From the NCBI GenBank assembly GCA_041584155.1, contig JBFHEL010000268.1, forward strand, positions 1 through 6,056: 6,056 bases of DNA, in the 5' to 3' direction. The DNA comes from Saccharicrinis sp041584155 (GTDB lineage Bacteria > Bacteroidota > Bacteroidia > Bacteroidales > Marinilabiliaceae). Below are positions 1-6,056 of this stretch, piece after piece (position 1 is the stretch's first letter; each line of letters opens with the position of its first letter). Both the position numbers and the translations under genes were made by a program. The notes beneath the pieces were generated by a model that was given only the letters and a program-made list of their open reading frames with translations, did not search any database and was not told where the DNA came from.

Positions 1-51
1 ATAGTAATTTAAATATTTAATTAAAGTTATTCTTTTTAATGAGCGTAATAA

Positions 52-108
52 CTCAATTTACCCGTCAGGCATGTAACAATACCTGTTTATACCCGGCGGG
101 TAATTGAG
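52..108 (-). terminator. Imperfect stem-loop after the transporter gene, possible terminator
   Basis: CTCAATTTACCCG (52-64) pairs with CGGGTAATTGAG (97-108) over 12 bp with one bulged T, and its loop-proximal part is GC-rich. An inner CAGG/CCTG pair (66-69 with 82-85) could extend the structure. It starts about 20 nt after the transporter stop on the minus strand, where an operon end would be expected. The sequence that follows it (TTATTACGC on the minus strand) is only weakly U-rich, so it is not a textbook Rho-independent terminator. The rest of 1-128 is very AT-rich and holds no gene that I can support. Confidence 0.4.
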
Positions 109-128
109 AACACATCAAACATTTATTA

Positions 129-1763
129 TTAATCCTCAACCTCTTCTACTGGTTGAATTTTTCTTGCAAAGAAATATACTGCTCCAACACCAAGTGGAAC
201 AAAAATGGCAATTGCTGCAAAAATAGGATTATACCCTAAGCTCTCAGCAACTATAGGAACAACAAAGTTCATGATGATTACCGAAAATACACCAACCATA
301 CCCCCTAGTCCTGCTAAGGAACCAACAGATTTACCACTAAATAAGTCACTCGGAAGAGTTTGAATATTTCCGATAGCAAACTGGAAACCAAATAGCACTG
401 CACACACAATTATAACGAAACGAAGTGCTGAGTCTCCAAATAGTATGGTTGCAATTAAACCAAGTACCATAATTACTCCTCCAATTACTATAGTTGTTTT
501 ACGACCTTTGTTTATAGAACCTGTTTTTCCTATAATTTTACCTGAAAAATAACCTCCAGCAATACTACCAACTGCAGCTCCTACATAAGGTACCCAGGCA
601 AACATTCCTACTTCTTTCACACTTAGTCCATAAACATCAAAAAGGTAAATAGGCATCCAACCCACAAATAACCACCAAATTGGCTCAAGAAAGAAACGAC
701 TCATTAATACAGCCCAGGCTTGCTTATGAGAAAGAATTCCTTTAAGAGAAAGCCCTTTGGTTGTATCGTCAGATTTTTTATCTGCCTCACTCTGTCCGTC
801 CAATATATACTTTTGTTCTTCTTTAGAAATCCAAGGGTGTTTTTTTGGCCCTGCTTTATTAATTAATAGCCAGGGAACAATCCAGAGAAGGCCAAATGAA
901 CCAATAACCATAAATGTAGATCGCCAACCAACAGAAACAAAAAGCGTAGCTATAAAAATAGGTGCTATCACCGATCCTATAGAAGCTCCAGCATTAAAAA
1001 GCCCCTGTGCAATAGCCCGCTCTTTAATGGGAAACCATTCAGCATTACTTTTTACTGCTCCAGGCCAGTTACCTGCCTCAGAGATACCAAGAGTACTACG
1101 GAAGAATAAAATACCCCCTAGCCCTCTTACTACAGAGTGTAAGAAAGAAGAAAGTGCCCAAATACCAATGGAAAGTACATAACCAATACGGGTTCCAACT
1201 TTATCAAATACTTTACCTGAGAATAATTGCCCTAATGCATAAAAAAGCATAAAGACATTTAAGATTATTGCATAATCATCCTTCCCGAGGCCTAAATCTC
1301 TAGATATGCTGTGCTTTTCAACTTTTAAAACGTCAAAAATTGCATCCTCTTCAACAAGGTTAGGGCTATTTTGAATTACATTTGCTATTAAAGCAGTAAT
1401 ACTATCTTGATCTTCATTTCCAGCTCTAAACTTAGTAATGTATTCTAAAATAGGAGCATTTTCATCAATACCGCTCATATAGCTCGCTATACTATCAAAT
1501 CTTACTTGTCTTAGTTCTACTTCTTTCTCTTTATTTGAGATATTAATATGTAAAGAGTCAGTAAACATGGTCATTAGAATCGCATTAACACTATCTTGTC
1601 CAACACCAGGATCTTTAACAGCATCAACTAGAGCAATAACACTTTCTTTCTCTTTATTGTCTCCACCCCACATTAGCGATAGAGCACTTCTATCGATATA
1701 ATTAATCAGAGTTGCAAGAAAAATCAATCCAATAATTACCCATCGTAAGCCTTTTATTTTCAT
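129..1763 (-). CDS. MFS ACS-family (ExuT-like) uronate transporter with large TM1-TM2 insert
   Basis: This 544-residue inner-membrane symporter belongs to the anion:cation symporter branch of the MFS. It probably imports unsaturated uronate or DEH released by the PL6/PL17 lyases; the substrate is inferred from context. TM1 (about 8-25) contains the family signature INYIDRSALS. MFS motif A, GKVFDKVGTR (183-192), follows TM2. The ACS-type stretch LGISEAGNWPGAVKSNAEWFP (225-245) follows TM3/TM4. The cytoplasmic mid-loop (about 302-348) has HPWISKEEQ. TM7-TM12 fill about 350-535, giving 12 helices. Residues about 33-150 are an extra, mostly hydrophilic block absent from typical members of roughly 430 residues. 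The frame is intact on both sides, so it is not a frameshift artefact. The start is supported by an in-frame TAA five codons upstream and an A-rich leader. The gene ends in three tandem in-frame TAA codons (131-123). It lies 100 nt after kdgF. Confidence 0.88.
   Translation of the reverse strand: MKIKGLRWVIIGLIFLATLINYIDRSALSLMWGGDNKEKESVIALVDAVKDPGVGQDSVNAILMTMFTDSLHINISNKEKEVELRQVRFDSIASYMSGIDENAPILEYITKFRAGNEDQDSITALIANVIQNSPNLVEEDAIFDVLKVEKHSISRDLGLGKDDYAIILNVFMLFYALGQLFSGKVFDKVGTRIGYVLSIGIWALSSFLHSVVRGLGGILFFRSTLGISEAGNWPGAVKSNAEWFPIKERAIAQGLFNAGASIGSVIAPIFIATLFVSVGWRSTFMVIGSFGLLWIVPWLLINKAGPKKHPWISKEEQKYILDGQSEADKKSDDTTKGLSLKGILSHKQAWAVLMSRFFLEPIWWLFVGWMPIYLFDVYGLSVKEVGMFAWVPYVGAAVGSIAGGYFSGKIIGKTGSINKGRKTTIVIGGVIMVLGLIATILFGDSALRFVIIVCAVLFGFQFAIGNIQTLPSDLFSGKSVGSLAGLGGMVGVFSVIIMNFVVPIVAESLGYNPIFAAIAIFVPLGVGAVYFFARKIQPVEEVED
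1314..1667 (-). other. Periplasmic insert in the MFS transporter, about 118 residues
   Basis: This stretch encodes residues about 33-150 of the transporter, between TM1 and TM2. Relatives pass from the DR..LS motif at the end of TM1 to the [DE]LGL motif before TM2 in about ten residues. Here LSLMW is followed by the insert, which rejoins at ISRDLGLGKDDY. The insert is mostly charged and polar and is predicted to be helical. With the amino terminus in the cytoplasm, the loop faces the periplasm. I recognise no named domain. Boundaries are good to about five residues. Confidence 0.75.
1326..1646 (-). repeat. Degenerate helical repeats within the transporter insert
   Basis: At least four segments share the pattern acidic-Ser-[Val/Ile]-x-x-hydrophobic, mostly with Ala-Leu/Ile at positions 5-6: ESVIALVDAV (residue 40), DSVNAILMTM (57), DSIASYMSGI (90) and DSITALIANV (120). 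A weaker fifth is EDAIFDVLKV (139). Spacings are 17, 33, 30 and 19 residues. Two copies are preceded by Gln (GQDS and DQDS), and both share the bases CAAGATAGT. They read as short amphipathic helices, either diverged internal duplications or simply a regular helical fold. Alignment statistics were not run. Confidence 0.45.
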
Positions 1764-1784
1764 TTTATTTTTGTATTAAGATGT

Positions 1785-1844
1785 AAGTAAAAGACATAGA
1801 GATACTCATGCACAAAGCAATCTTTATTCTTTTGTCTTTTACTT
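1785..1844. other. 12-bp perfect inverted repeat between kdgF and the transporter gene
   Basis: The left arm AAGTAAAAGACA (1785-1796) is the exact reverse complement of the right arm TGTCTTTTACTT (1833-1844), with a 36-nt loop. On the minus-strand transcript it would form an AT-rich stem starting about 20 nt after the kdgF stop and ending about 21 nt before the transporter ATG. No U-run follows on the minus strand, so a simple intrinsic terminator is unlikely. It could be an mRNA processing or stability element, or a regulator-binding site. The function is unknown. Confidence 0.5.
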
Positions 1845-1863
1845 TTGACAAACAGTTAACCTT

Positions 1864-2235
1864 TTATTTTTTACCAAAATACGACACGCCAGTACCTTGC
1901 AAGAAATCTTCACGTACAGGACTGAACACATCAATCAAAATTCCTGGTTCAAGGCAAACTGCACCATGAAGGATATTAGGCTCAATATACACGCCGTCGC
2001 CAGCCTTAACGATTTTCTTTTCTTCTCCGATAAAGAATTCAAACTTTCCTTCTACGCAATAGGTAGCCTGAGTATGAAAATGCTGATGAGGAGAACCTTC
2101 TGCTCCTTTTTCAAATTTCACTTTCACCATCATTATCTGGTTATCCCATCCCAGGAATTTACGGCTTACACCACCACCTAATTCTTCCCACTCTAATTTA
2201 TCCGCTTCTACAAACTTTTCACTTGATCTTTTCAT
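1864..2235 (-). CDS. kdgF: KdgF-like cupin, unsaturated uronate ring-opening
   Basis: This 123-residue single-domain cupin is probably KdgF, which accelerates conversion of the cyclic 4,5-unsaturated monouronate released by alginate or pectin lyases into the linear ketonic sugar acid. Cupin motif 1 is PHQHFHTQATYCVEG, with H50, H52 and Q56 as likely metal ligands. Motif 2 supplies H90 in PNILHG. The C-terminal DVFSPVRED gives D102, F104 and R108, which coincide with the active-site Asp, Phe and Arg I recall from characterised KdgF proteins. There is no signal peptide, so it should be cytoplasmic. This implies that uncleared cyclic monomer is imported before ring opening. The gene lies 51 nt after PL17 and before the transporter, an order that fits the pathway. 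The leader is A-rich with no clear Shine-Dalgarno. A generic sugar-binding cupin is the alternative, but residues and context favour KdgF. Confidence 0.86.
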   Translation of the reverse strand: MKRSSEKFVEADKLEWEELGGGVSRKFLGWDNQIMMVKVKFEKGAEGSPHQHFHTQATYCVEGKFEFFIGEEKKIVKAGDGVYIEPNILHGAVCLEPGILIDVFSPVREDFLQGTGVSYFGKK

Positions 2236-2286
2236 GACATGTTTTTTTTAGTTTGGTATAAAAAACTCATACCTTATGATTTACAT

Positions 2287-4512
2287 TTAATTTTTAATCA
2301 AAGAAAATGGCCCCTTCCACTCAATTTGTTTACCTGCTACTTTAGTTGAATGAAGAGCAGAAGGAGCATTTTCAGCATTAGCAATAGCTAATATCAATGA
2401 ACTATCTGTTTTTAATTTAATTTCGACAATTGTATATTCACTGCTATTGAGTAAAGTTTTAACACTAATAACTTTACCTACCTGATTATATACTAACTCT
2501 GTATTAAAATCCTTATAACCATGCAACTCAAGAACACTGGCAAAACAAGTAGATGCCACGTTATTTCTACGGAACATAAAACCGGACTCATTTCTTAAGC
2601 TAAACTCCGGATCGGAAGCACCTATTCGTGTAAAATATATTTCATCTTTATCTTGAGCTTCTTGTGTTAAAGTATAAAACCTTCCCTCATTAATCCATAC
2701 CATTTGAACAGCATCACCGGCAGGTTTCCCTTCAGCTTCTTTCCATAAATGCTGGTAACCAAAATCCTTACCCATTGTTTCACGATTAGTGGTATAGTTA
2801 ATATAGTTGGCAGTGGTATGAATTAACTGCCCCTTATAATAGAAAGGCACATCAAAACTATGTGTTTTACTGTCGTCCACATTAATAATATCGACAATAA
2901 CCGGATTACTAAACAACGATGAATCCTGAATCATCGCTATAGTACGTTGTACTTTTGCCGAGCCATAGGCATGTGCTTCCTTACCACTCATAATAGTTAC
3001 ATGAGGGTTATCGCTATTAAAAAACCATTTTTCAGCAGCATATTCTTCCGCTTCTTTTAAGTCGCCTGTAAACTGGCTGGCCTGATCCATCACCAAGGTA
3101 TTATGCGCTACAGTTTGCTTAGCCCAGGTTTTGTTTTCCGGTAGATAACGGCCACCATGTTTATATTCAACATTAACATAACGAGCTGCTCCATAATCAG
3201 AAAGTATTTCATTACCATGGTCATACAACATGATACCCAGACGGTCGAAATGACCATGACCCATACCTTGAGAGGCATATTTCATTGTAGCACAAGCACC
3301 ATCTTTACCACTATTACTTCTTAATATTCCAACAGCACCCTGTGAACCATCTGCACCGTCGCGTAATTCCTGCGACAACCACATAAAAGGTTTGGTCAAT
3401 CCAGCCTCAATATCTTTAGCAACTTTTAATCCTGCTGCATTGATTACAACTTTTCCCTGCTCAGAGGCAATACTCAACAATTCTTTATTTTCAGGAAAAA
3501 CACTATAAATAATATCCACCGCATTAATTAATTCCGGTGCCTTATAGCTCATATTTTTCAATGCATCATTAAAAGGAAAGAATTTTCCATCGGTATTAGT
3601 CATTTGAAGAGTTGCCAATACAGCTTTCTTTAAAATCTGATCGCGATACTCAAAAATATTAAATTCCGGATTATTATTATGAATAGCCTGTGCAAATAAC
3701 ATATAAGGCAGTAGGGCATAACGCTGATAATAGGGACCTTCGGTATAATAGCCATCAGGAGAAAACAACAGATCTAATTGTGCATAAAAACCCATCGGTT
3801 TATTATCATCTACAGAGTCAATTTTAACACCATATAAAGCACGTTGCACCAGCTCGTCATTATGCATGGCATAACCAGCCATTCCAACTGCGGCTGCTGC
3901 CCATACCCCATGATTATGAACTCTGTTAAATACATGTGTTGATTCTAAGGAAAGAAAATCGGCATAAGGAACCAATAACTGCTCTTCTACCTTATATTTT
4001 TCCTCTACACTTAAATAATCTTTAACACAATCATAAGCCTGGCTGGTATAAACCATCCAAACCGCATCATTTAGCTGTTGCCAGAATAATTTACCTCGAG
4101 CATAAGATTGCTTAACAGGATGTAAGCCAATGGTAGGATATAAATCGGCATACTCCAAGAGCATTTGCTTGACAAAATCGGCATATTTTACATCACCCGT
4201 TAACTGCCAAATAATTCCGGCGCCGTACATGGTAATATAATTTTGCTTATGACGATTATGTGTATATCCACCTGCAGGATCTAAAGGTACAGGAACATCA
4301 ATTCCTAATGCCATATCAGCATCCACTTCTTCTTTTACCAAATCAATTGAATGATCTAACATGGAAATTTTACCCAGCTCAGCTTTTATTTCACTAACTC
4401 CTCTACTGGTTAGGATAAGTCCAACATCACCCTTTTTATTTTCCTTAGGCGTACATTTTACTAATCCCAAAATAAGGACAAAAAAACCAACAACTTTTAC
4501 AATATTCTTCAT
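2287..4512 (-). CDS. PL17 oligoalginate lyase, probable lipoprotein
   Basis: This 741-residue protein matches exolytic PL17 oligoalginate lyases, which release unsaturated monouronate from alginate oligomers, probably in the periplasm. A hydrophobic signal (about 4-18) ends at Cys20, a likely lipidation site, but Lys at -1 is atypical. The alginate-lyase (alpha/alpha) domain spans about 60-370. It carries HNHGVW with N200/H201 and the tyrosine-rich GYYTEGPYYQRY segment (254-265), which should hold the catalytic Tyr. The heparinase II/III-like beta domain follows (about 390-741). H421 (GHGHFD), D439 (SDYG) and H470 (AHNT) have the same 18- and 31-residue spacing that I recall for the zinc ligands of Saccharophagus Alg17C, and Y456 fits its active-site Tyr450. 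Length is normal and no lesion is seen. The start is secure: an in-frame TAG lies eight codons upstream with no other start codon between, and the leader is A-rich with AAGG 5 nt before the ATG. Confidence 0.93.
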   Translation of the reverse strand: MKNIVKVVGFFVLILGLVKCTPKENKKGDVGLILTSRGVSEIKAELGKISMLDHSIDLVKEEVDADMALGIDVPVPLDPAGGYTHNRHKQNYITMYGAGIIWQLTGDVKYADFVKQMLLEYADLYPTIGLHPVKQSYARGKLFWQQLNDAVWMVYTSQAYDCVKDYLSVEEKYKVEEQLLVPYADFLSLESTHVFNRVHNHGVWAAAAVGMAGYAMHNDELVQRALYGVKIDSVDDNKPMGFYAQLDLLFSPDGYYTEGPYYQRYALLPYMLFAQAIHNNNPEFNIFEYRDQILKKAVLATLQMTNTDGKFFPFNDALKNMSYKAPELINAVDIIYSVFPENKELLSIASEQGKVVINAAGLKVAKDIEAGLTKPFMWLSQELRDGADGSQGAVGILRSNSGKDGACATMKYASQGMGHGHFDRLGIMLYDHGNEILSDYGAARYVNVEYKHGGRYLPENKTWAKQTVAHNTLVMDQASQFTGDLKEAEEYAAEKWFFNSDNPHVTIMSGKEAHAYGSAKVQRTIAMIQDSSLFSNPVIVDIINVDDSKTHSFDVPFYYKGQLIHTTANYINYTTNRETMGKDFGYQHLWKEAEGKPAGDAVQMVWINEGRFYTLTQEAQDKDEIYFTRIGASDPEFSLRNESGFMFRRNNVASTCFASVLELHGYKDFNTELVYNQVGKVISVKTLLNSSEYTIVEIKLKTDSSLILAIANAENAPSALHSTKVAGKQIEWKGPFSLIKN

Positions 4513-4541
4513 GAAACCTTTTTTACAACAAAGCTAACTAG

Positions 4542-6056
4542 TTAAATTCTTTTACCATTAACCACTACATTAGCAGCTTTAAACGACTTATTATTATATT
4601 TAATTCCTTTTGAATTACTTATACTTATATTCTCTAAATAAGTAATTGGCTCACCGTTAGACATAAACAAATCGAGGTAATTACAATTATTTATTTTTAT
4701 ATCAGATATGTTATTTACTTGTACTCCATGCATAGATATAGCGGCCTGGCTTGTATTTCTACTACCCAATCCCACCTGATTAAATGTACAAGCTTTTAAT
4801 TTCAATGCCGGACCAAAGGTACTTTCATCTGTCCCACCACGGTAAAGGTTAAGAACAGTTCCTTGTACATCATTAAACTCACTATTTTCAATAACTACAT
4901 ATTCAGCATTGTAAATACCTAAATCTTCAGTTTCTTTATTCAGCAACATAACGTTACCTGTAATATTATTGAATGTGCAATTACGAATGAGTATGGAATC
5001 GGCCATAGTACTTTTATACACTTTTAGGAAATCAAATGAATGGTTTACATCCAGATTATTAACGATACAGTCTTCCATTAAAAACTTATAATTACAATTC
5101 ATTGAATAATGGCTGGTTGAAACAATACAGTTTCCGGCATAATCAGGAGATTCTACCCCGTTTATTTCAATTCCCTTTAATTTCAAGCCACCGCCATTTT
5201 CAATCATAATTGCTTCGGCTATACTCGATTGAAATACAGGTTTTACACTTTTATTTGCAGCCTGAATAGTTAGTGGATGATGAATTGAAATTTTCTTATT
5301 CATCACATAATTACCCGATTCTGTCAAACGAATAACATCTCCGGTTTGACTTTGTTTAACTGCTTCGAACAAAGTATTCATTCCTGCCTTTACATCAATT
5401 ATCTTACCAGTATCAAAAGTTAAAGGGCCTATTTTCTTCTTATACCAACTTACTCCGGTATTGTCTTTATTGGCGGCCGGCTTTTGCAAACTGCATCCTA
5501 TGTTTTTAGACAAATCACTGTACGGAATTTTTATTCCATACTCATTGTTTTTCAATTTCATGTTAACGGCAGTCATCTTGCCATCTATATTAGTTAAATT
5601 ATCACTGATCCAGTTATTTTTAAATTCGATTCCATCAATGTTATCGTACACGGTAAAAACCGAATTATTACTATCGTGATAAAATATATTATTCTCTACT
5701 ACTGAATTAATGGGCGTTGCCGAACGTTCTGAGTCGCTTCCTGCACAAAACTGCACATGATCGCAATTCACAAAAGTATTATTAGCAAATACACCTCCGT
5801 CTACCTGAAAGTAGCGGTTAATTGGTGAGTCAGGTACTCCATTCATTATTACCATTGCACCGCGAAAGCGATAACCTTTCAGGTCGCTGAAATAGTTGTT
5901 AATGGCTTTATTTCTTTTGTTGATGATTCTTATTCCTCCAGTATAATCCTTATTATTTCCAAAGAAGAAATTTCCTTGTGCAACATTGTCATCCCCATGA
6001 CGGTAAGTTAAAGTACCTCTACATTCGTAAAAGGTATTGTTTATAAATTTGTTGCC
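4542..6056 (-). CDS. PL6 alginate lyase, two-domain, 5' end beyond window
   Basis: This is the C-terminal 504 residues of a polysaccharide lyase family 6 (chondroitinase B-like) alginate lyase, which cleaves alginate by beta-elimination. The frame stays open to the right edge. An internal Met at 5855 is not the start, because the 67 codons before it encode conserved PL6 sequence: NNTFYEC, then YRHGD (fragment residues 18-22) and GGIRII (40-45), followed by MNGVPDSPIN. The Arg of RHG fits the family's catalytic Arg. The partner Lys normally sits about 21 residues earlier, which places it about three codons off-window. The first right-handed beta-helix ends near the TGVSWY segment (about fragment 200). 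A second, Asn-rich beta-helix fills about 218-504, as in dimodular PL6 enzymes of roughly 750 residues, so about 250 residues are missing. Substrate preference (M, G or MG blocks) cannot be read. The stop lies 29 nt before the PL17 gene, so the two are probably co-transcribed. Confidence 0.9.
   Translation of the reverse strand, partial: GNKFINNTFYECRGTLTYRHGDDNVAQGNFFFGNNKDYTGGIRIINKRNKAINNYFSDLKGYRFRGAMVIMNGVPDSPINRYFQVDGGVFANNTFVNCDHVQFCAGSDSERSATPINSVVENNIFYHDSNNSVFTVYDNIDGIEFKNNWISDNLTNIDGKMTAVNMKLKNNEYGIKIPYSDLSKNIGCSLQKPAANKDNTGVSWYKKKIGPLTFDTGKIIDVKAGMNTLFEAVKQSQTGDVIRLTESGNYVMNKKISIHHPLTIQAANKSVKPVFQSSIAEAIMIENGGGLKLKGIEINGVESPDYAGNCIVSTSHYSMNCNYKFLMEDCIVNNLDVNHSFDFLKVYKSTMADSILIRNCTFNNITGNVMLLNKETEDLGIYNAEYVVIENSEFNDVQGTVLNLYRGGTDESTFGPALKLKACTFNQVGLGSRNTSQAAISMHGVQVNNISDIKINNCNYLDLFMSNGEPITYLENISISNSKGIKYNNKSFKAANVVVNGKRI

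Noticed and set aside
757..1182. Open frame on the plus strand, 141 codons
   Set aside because: It lies wholly antisense to conserved transmembrane-coding sequence of the transporter. Its product has no recognisable motif, so it is a shadow of the real gene.
1813..1852. Possible Bacteroidota promoter for the transporter (minus-strand TTTG at 1852-1849 and TTGCTTTG at 1820-1813)
   Set aside because: The -7-like element has a mismatch in its TA, and the 28-nt spacing is well over the usual ~19-21. I do not count it as a promoter.
1897..2181. Open frame on the plus strand, 94 codons
   Set aside because: It is antisense to kdgF, whose cupin motifs make the minus strand clearly coding.
2255..2273. 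Small hairpin GGTAT/ATACC in the PL17-kdgF gap
   Set aside because: It has only five base pairs and a 9-nt AT-rich loop, which is expected by chance in such sequence. It is too weak to call a terminator or regulator.
4535..4544. Perfect 10-bp palindrome TAACTAGTTA overlapping the PL6 stop codon
   Set aside because: It is short and AT-rich, and is explained by the stop codon plus chance. It has no supporting context.
5461..5679. Open frame on the plus strand, 72 codons, hydrophobic product
   Set aside because: It is antisense to the PL6 lyase. The hydrophobicity follows from the complement of Asn/Lys-rich codons.
5853..5855. ATG at 5855 as the start of the PL6 gene
   Set aside because: The 67 codons upstream, to the window edge, are open and encode conserved PL6 motifs including RHG and GGIRII. 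The gene therefore continues past the edge.
1..6056. CRISPR arrays, insertion sequences, tRNA or rRNA genes, or a non-metabolic novel system
   Set aside because: I saw no regularly spaced repeats, transposase motifs, terminal repeats or RNA-gene signatures. All long coding frames fit alginate metabolism.

Overview
The window is a gene-dense, AT-rich segment with every gene on the minus strand. Transcription runs from high to low coordinates. It looks like part of an alginate-utilisation locus of a member of the Bacteroidota, probably a marine or algae-associated one. The reasons are the gene content (PL6 lyase, PL17 lipoprotein lyase, KdgF cupin, ACS-family transporter), A-rich leaders with little Shine-Dalgarno character, and the AT-rich composition. 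Genus cannot be read from the sequence.

In order of transcription: (1) 6056-4542 is the 3' part of a two-domain PL6 (chondroitinase B-like) alginate lyase whose start lies beyond the right edge. (2) 4512-2287 is a PL17 oligoalginate lyase with an alginate-lyase domain, a heparinase II/III-like domain and a lipoprotein-like signal. (3) 2235-1864 is a small cupin that matches KdgF at its metal and active-site residues. (4) 1763-129 is a 12-TM sugar-acid transporter of the MFS anion:cation symporter (ACS/ExuT-like) family. Gaps are 29, 51 and 100 nt. The first three genes are very likely one transcript. The last gap carries a perfect 12-bp inverted repeat, so the transporter may be separately controlled. 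No operon promoter is visible; it should lie past the right edge.

Inferred pathway: PL6 cuts polymeric alginate outside the cell or in the periplasm. PL17 trims oligomers to unsaturated monouronate. The MFS protein carries the monomer across the inner membrane. KdgF, which has no signal peptide, speeds its ring opening to linear 4-deoxy-L-erythro-5-hexoseulose uronate (DEH) in the cytoplasm. The reductase, kinase and aldolase that complete catabolism, and any SusC/SusD pair, are not in the window.

The most unusual item is the transporter. About 118 residues are inserted between TM1 and TM2, on the predicted periplasmic face, where relatives have roughly ten. The insert holds several degenerate copies of an acidic-Ser-Ile/Val-x-Ala-Leu helix motif. 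The rest of the window looks like a fairly standard alginate cassette. The 128 bases left of the transporter hold no gene, only an imperfect stem-loop.
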